A model generated the notes under the pieces. That model was not told where the DNA came from. It worked only from the letters and a program-made list of their open reading frames with translations, and did no database searches. This document shows, piece after piece, positions 4,606 to 6,447 of a DNA stretch of 6,447 nucleotides; position 1 is the stretch's first letter, and every line of letters starts with the position of its first letter. The position numbers and the translations under genes were made by a program. The stretch is from NCBI GenBank assembly GCA_000715685.1, contig KL569495.1:10287-16733 (forward strand). Reading direction: 5' to 3'. Source of the stretch: Streptomyces lilacinus. GTDB taxonomy: Bacteria > Actinomycetota > Actinomycetes > Streptomycetales > Streptomycetaceae.

Positions 4606-5282
4606 CCGTCCGCCTCGTCCGGCGGCCCTTCCGGCCGTCTCCCCGGCGGCTGACCCCTGCGCGCCGCACCGGCGCGCAGCAGGCGGGCCCGATGGCACTC
4701 GGTGGCCGCGGCGCCCACCAGTCGTACGAGGTCGGGGGCGCCCGCCTCGCCCCCGAGGCCGGTGACCGGCAGGGTCGGCTCCACCTCGCACCCCGGCTCC
4801 GGAGGCCGCACCCACACGGCCTCCACTGCCTCCCGCGGGCCGGAGCCGCAGGCGCCGCCGCCGGTGGTGTCCGGGGCGCCGACGGCGCCCAGCGGCACGG
4901 GGGCCGGGATCCGGCCGCCGCGGCCCAGCGCGGTCAGCTCCAGGGCCACCCCGCCCCACTCCAGCCAGCCGAGCAGCCCCGGCAGCTCGTCGGCGCTGCC
5001 CATGGCGGTCAGGAACCACATCGTCCCGGCCCGCTCGTCCAGCGCGACCGGCCCCGTCGCCGGCACCCGGGCGAGCACCGCGAAGCCGGCCTCCGCAGGC
5101 ATCCCCAGGGCGTCGAACCGCACCCCGGTGAGCAGCTCCACGGGCCGCCCGCCCGCGGTCGGCGCGGTCGGCCAGCCGAGCACGCACTCGTACCACTGGC
5201 GCCACCTGCGCCGGAGGCCCGGGTCCGGCGGCGGGGGCGAGTCGTCCGAGGGGCGGCACGGGCGCGGAAGGACTACCGTCAT
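4536..5282 (-). CDS. Conserved Streptomyces hypothetical protein (SCO3374-like), convergent with lsr2
   Basis: A 248-residue protein of unknown function; I recall homologues annotated as 'SCO3374 family' beside lsr2 and clpC. It has a proline-rich start (MTVVLPRPCRPSDDSPPPPD), then a globular region LRRRWRQWYECVLGWPTAP (23-41), VRFDALGMPAEAGFAVLARV (54-73), TMWFLTAMGSADELPGLLGW (87-106), ALELTALGRGGRIPAPVP (113-130), AVWVRPPEPGCEVEPTLP (155-172) and APDLVRLVGAAATECHRARL (182-201). A low-complexity Arg/Pro stretch (~203-225) precedes the tail QALAFSYASRISAGTRPRSL. The pattern of a Pro-Ala-Ala-Gly helix, a hydrophobic strand and a Gly-Arg-Gly segment resembles degenerate N-terminal DNA primase/polymerase-like proteins of actinomycetes; this is a weak impression only. 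No catalytic residues were identified. The final ~22 codons are antisense to lsr2. The start at 5282 lacks an obvious ribosome-binding site. The gene is divergent from clpC across 501 bp. Confidence 0.82.
   Translation of the reverse strand: MTVVLPRPCRPSDDSPPPPDPGLRRRWRQWYECVLGWPTAPTAGGRPVELLTGVRFDALGMPAEAGFAVLARVPATGPVALDERAGTMWFLTAMGSADELPGLLGWLEWGGVALELTALGRGGRIPAPVPLGAVGAPDTTGGGACGSGPREAVEAVWVRPPEPGCEVEPTLPVTGLGGEAGAPDLVRLVGAAATECHRARLLRAGAARRGQPPGRRPEGPPDEADGQALAFSYASRISAGTRPRSLTL
4657..4679 (+). terminator. Perfect 9-bp hairpin downstream of lsr2
   Basis: CTGCGCGCC (4657-4665), loop GCACC, GGCGCGCAG (4671-4679), 52 bases after the lsr2 stop. There is no T-tract. It is the best candidate terminator for lsr2, although it lies within the coding region of the minus-strand gene. 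Confidence 0.45.
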
Positions 5283-5388
5283 GAACGGTGCAACTGTGGA
5301 AAACCCAAGAGGTTACGCAGTGTGGAGAGTTGGGCACGCTGCGTATAAGACCTCGGGGGCGCACAGGCGCTCCCGGTGGTGCGGGGGT

Positions 5389-5402
5389 GTTCGCCCGTAG
5401 CG
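5389..5402. promoter_or_regulatory. ClgR-type operator, distal
   Basis: GTTCGCCCGTAGCG matches the Streptomyces ClgR motif GTTCGC-N5-GCG, as I remember it, at all nine fixed positions. ClgR activates clp and lon protease genes, including clpC. The box lies about 23 bases upstream of the -35-like element at 5425, a usual activator position. Confidence 0.62.
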
Positions 5403-5424
5403 GATGCGTAGGGGGTGCGCCGCA

Positions 5425-5451
5425 TGGACTGTCAGTGCCGGGGGGTAGGAC
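5425..5451 (+). promoter_or_regulatory. Candidate clpC upstream promoter
   Basis: TAGGAC (5446-5451) is one base from the HrdB -10 TAGGAT; TGGACT (5425-5430) is a weak -35 with a short 15-base spacer. Its main support is the ClgR box just upstream. The leader to clpC would be about 325 bases. Confidence 0.3.
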
Positions 5452-5516
5452 ATTCCCCGTGGGAAGAGGCGGTATCGCGGGCTCTCGGGCGCGTCACCGG
5501 GGGTGGCGACCGCTCC

Positions 5517-5543
5517 GGGGGCGGGCGTGTCGGGCCGGGCGGG
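5517..5543 (+). other. G-quadruplex-like run adjoining the proximal ClgR box
   Basis: Five G-tracts (5517-5521, 5523-5525, 5532-5534, 5537-5539, 5541-5543) with loops of 1, 6, 2 and 1 bases fit the G3+N1-7 rule on the plus strand. It ends one base before the ClgR box at 5545. Such runs are not rare in Streptomyces DNA. Confidence 0.4.
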
Positions 5544-5544
5544 C

Positions 5545-5558
5545 GTTCGCCGTCGGCG
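5545..5558. promoter_or_regulatory. ClgR-type operator, proximal
   Basis: GTTCGCCGTCGGCG is a second exact match to GTTCGC-N5-GCG, 156 bases downstream of the first. A TATATG hexamer at 5574-5579 could be the -10 of a promoter whose -35 region would overlap this box. Confidence 0.65.
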
Positions 5559-5590
5559 TAGTGGCGGTGGGCGTATATGCCTGGCCTGCG

Positions 5591-5616
5591 GGAACATCGT
5601 CTCCCACCATCGGGTT
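5591..5616 (+). promoter_or_regulatory. Sigma-R-like (thiol-oxidative stress) promoter for clpC
   Basis: GGAAC (5591-5595), exactly 18 bases, then GTT (5614-5616), matching the sigma-R pattern GGAAT-N18-GTT apart from C for T, within the GGGAAY variant. As I recall, clp protease genes including clpC are in the S. coelicolor sigma-R regulon. Predicted transcription start is near 5623, giving a leader of about 160 bases. Confidence 0.5.
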
Positions 5617-5623
5617 GGAGGAG

Positions 5624-5668
5624 ATGTCGGCTGTTCGGCAGCAGGTCTCCCCGCCAACGCGGGGGTGA
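5624..5668 (+). other. Possible 14-codon upstream reading frame in the clpC leader
   Basis: ATG TCG GCT ... TGA would encode MSAVRQQVSPPTRG. It starts at or next to the transcription start predicted for the sigma-R-like promoter, so it could be leaderless; the GGAGGAG before it (5617-5623) abuts the ATG and is too close to act normally. Two further mini-frames follow at 5693-5719 (MSCPVPRD) and 5721-5753 (MRKDREGTDP). There is no evidence of translation; this is speculative. Confidence 0.2.
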
Positions 5669-5696
5669 TCCGGACGGATGTCGGCAGTTGGAATGA

Positions 5697-5720
5697 GCTG
5701 TCCCGTCCCACGGGACTAGC
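5697..5720 (+). promoter_or_regulatory. Dyad/hairpin in the clpC leader
   Basis: GTCCCGT (5700-5706) and ACGGGAC (5710-5716) pair perfectly around CCC, and with one bulged T (5717) the stem extends to 5697-5720 (GCT with AGC), giving ten pairs. Another hairpin precedes it, CCCCGC (5649-5654) with GCGGGG (5659-5664). A -10-like TAGCAT overlaps at 5717-5722. It could be an operator or an mRNA structure. Confidence 0.4.
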
Positions 5721-5762
5721 ATGCGGAAGGACAGGGAGGGGACCGACCCCTAACTGCCTGAC

Positions 5763-5776
5763 CGCTCTGAGGAGCG
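5763..5776 (+). promoter_or_regulatory. clpC ribosome-binding site inside a small hairpin
   Basis: TGAGGAG (5768-5774), 9 bases before the ATG, is the ribosome-binding site. CGCTC (5763-5767) can pair with GAGCG (5772-5776), placing part of that site in a 5-bp stem and part in its TGAG loop. Confidence 0.6.
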
Positions 5777-5783
5777 ATTAACG

Positions 5784-6447
5784 ATGTTCGAGAGGTTCAC
5801 CGACCGTGCGCGGCGGGTTGTCGTCCTGGCTCAGGAAGAAGCCCGGATGCTCAACCACAACTACATCGGCACCGAGCACATCCTCCTGGGCCTGATCCAC
5901 GAGGGTGAGGGTGTCGCCGCTAAGGCCCTGGAGAGCCTCGGGATTTCGCTCGAGGCGGTCCGCCAGCAGGTGGAGGAGATCATCGGGCAGGGGCAGCAGG
6001 CCCCGTCCGGCCACATCCCCTTCACTCCCCGTGCGAAGAAGGTCCTGGAGCTGTCGCTCCGCGAGGCCCTTCAGCTCGGCCACAACTACATCGGCACGGA
6101 GCACATCCTGCTCGGCCTGATCCGCGAGGGCGAGGGCGTCGCCGCCCAGGTCCTCGTGAAGCTGGGCGCCGACCTGAACCGGGTGCGGCAGCAGGTCATC
6201 CAGCTGCTCTCCGGCTACCAGGGCAAGGAGGCCGCCACGGCCGGCGGCCCCGCCGAGGGCACGCCCTCCACCTCCCTCGTCCTGGACCAGTTCGGCCGCA
6301 ACCTCACGCAGGCCGCTCGCGAGTCCAAGCTCGACCCGGTCATCGGGCGCGAGAAGGAGATCGAGCGGGTCATGCAGGTGCTGTCCCGCCGTACCAAGAA
6401 CAACCCTGTCCTCATCGGCGAGCCCGGCGTCGGCAAGACCGCCGTCG
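5784..6447 (+). CDS. clpC: ClpC AAA+ chaperone subunit of the Clp protease, 3'-truncated
   Basis: A Hsp100 unfoldase that feeds substrates to ClpP1P2. The window holds the first 221 codons. Residues 1-145 form the N-domain with two tandem Clp repeats, clearly seen as [20 protein letters not shown] (25-44) and [20 protein letters not shown] (100-119), each preceded by a helix ([34 protein letters not shown]). A short linker (146-163, Ala/Gly/Pro) leads to the first AAA+ module: [24 protein letters not shown] (167-190), [20 protein letters not shown] and the Walker A motif GEPGVGKT (212-219), one residue before the cut. The start MFERFTDRA is the family's standard N-terminus and has a TGAGGAG site 9 bases upstream. 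The second AAA+ domain and the UVR middle region lie outside. Likely regulated by ClgR and a sigma-R-like promoter, judging from the upstream sites. Confidence 0.97.
   Translation, partial: MFERFTDRARRVVVLAQEEARMLNHNYIGTEHILLGLIHEGEGVAAKALESLGISLEAVRQQVEEIIGQGQQAPSGHIPFTPRAKKVLELSLREALQLGHNYIGTEHILLGLIREGEGVAAQVLVKLGADLNRVRQQVIQLLSGYQGKEAATAGGPAEGTPSTSLVLDQFGRNLTQAARESKLDPVIGREKEIERVMQVLSRRTKNNPVLIGEPGVGKTAV

Larger units (their letters stand above)
5283..5783. other. 501-bp divergent regulatory region upstream of clpC
   Basis: No protein gene is supported here. The region holds two ClgR-type boxes, a sigma-R-like promoter, a G-quadruplex-like run, several hairpins and three mini reading frames, each listed separately. 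The first ~100 bases (5283-5350), richer in A/T, must also hold the promoter of the minus-strand gene. On the minus strand TAACCT (plus-strand 5309-5314) is a possible -10 for it, without a good -35. Confidence 0.75.

Noticed and set aside
4132..5364. Minus-strand 410-codon open frame
   Set aside because: Gly/Arg-rich shadow covering lsr2 fully in antisense; the 4536-5282 frame in another phase has protein-like composition and a familiar sequence.
4692..5400. Plus-strand open frames antisense to the 4536-5282 gene
   Set aside because: Low-complexity Arg/Pro/Ala/Ser translation typical of antisense shadows.
5691..5716. Second sigma-R promoter beginning at GGAAT (5690-5694)
   Set aside because: Eighteen bases downstream there is GGA and not GTT, so the -10 element is missing.
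5717..5722. TAGCAT as a vegetative -10 box near clpC
   Set aside because: The only TTG-type -35 nearby (TTGGAA, 5688-5693) gives a 23-base spacer, too long, and the hexamer overlaps a hairpin; not listed as a promoter.
5860..6124. DNA-level direct repeat inside clpC
   Set aside because: Explained by the two homologous Clp repeats of the N-domain, universal in ClpC.

Overview
The window is chromosomal DNA from a high-GC actinomycete, almost certainly a Streptomyces. The evidence is very strong G/C bias at third codon positions, GTG starts, Lsr2 and ClpC proteins of actinobacterial type, and a gene order (nadC - coaX - hypothetical genes - BlaI-like regulator - amino-acid N-acetyltransferase - lsr2 - hypothetical - clpC) that I recall from Streptomyces core chromosomes. 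It looks like ordinary, vertically inherited core genome. I see no mobile element, CRISPR array, tRNA, rRNA or toxin/defence cassette.

Layout. Positions 1-1748 hold the end of an NAD-biosynthesis operon: the 3' part of nadC, with its start outside the window, translationally coupled by a TGATG overlap to coaX (type III pantothenate kinase). Positions 1749-1963 hold a nested palindrome and a second hairpin, which look like a termination zone, followed by a perfect 8-bp inverted repeat just before the next start codon. Positions 1964-3120 hold a hypothetical gene whose 3' end seems to have been frameshifted by a 29-bp tandem duplication, a 58-residue single-pass membrane protein, a 12-bp tandem repeat and a textbook intrinsic terminator. 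Positions 3180-4103 hold a likely leaderless BlaI/MecI-family repressor gene followed after 9 bp by an ArgA-type N-acetyltransferase. Positions 4267-4605 encode the nucleoid-associated silencer Lsr2. Convergent to it, and overlapping its 3' end by 70 bp, is a minus-strand gene (4536-5282) of unknown function. Positions 5283-5783 are the divergent regulatory region, and clpC runs from 5784 out of the window.

How the genes work together. nadC and coaX make cofactor precursors (NAD and CoA). lsr2 and clpC are global players, in xenogeneic/secondary-metabolism silencing and in regulated proteolysis. The richest regulatory signal is upstream of clpC: two exact matches to the ClgR motif GTTCGC-N5-GCG, a sigma-R-like promoter (GGAAC-N18-GTT), a G-quadruplex-like run and several leader hairpins. 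This fits dual control of clpC by a protease regulator and a thiol-stress sigma factor. No undescribed multi-gene system was found. The most unusual items are the 29-bp duplication frameshift, the inverted repeat at 1922-1950, the structured clpC leader and the lsr2 antisense overlap.
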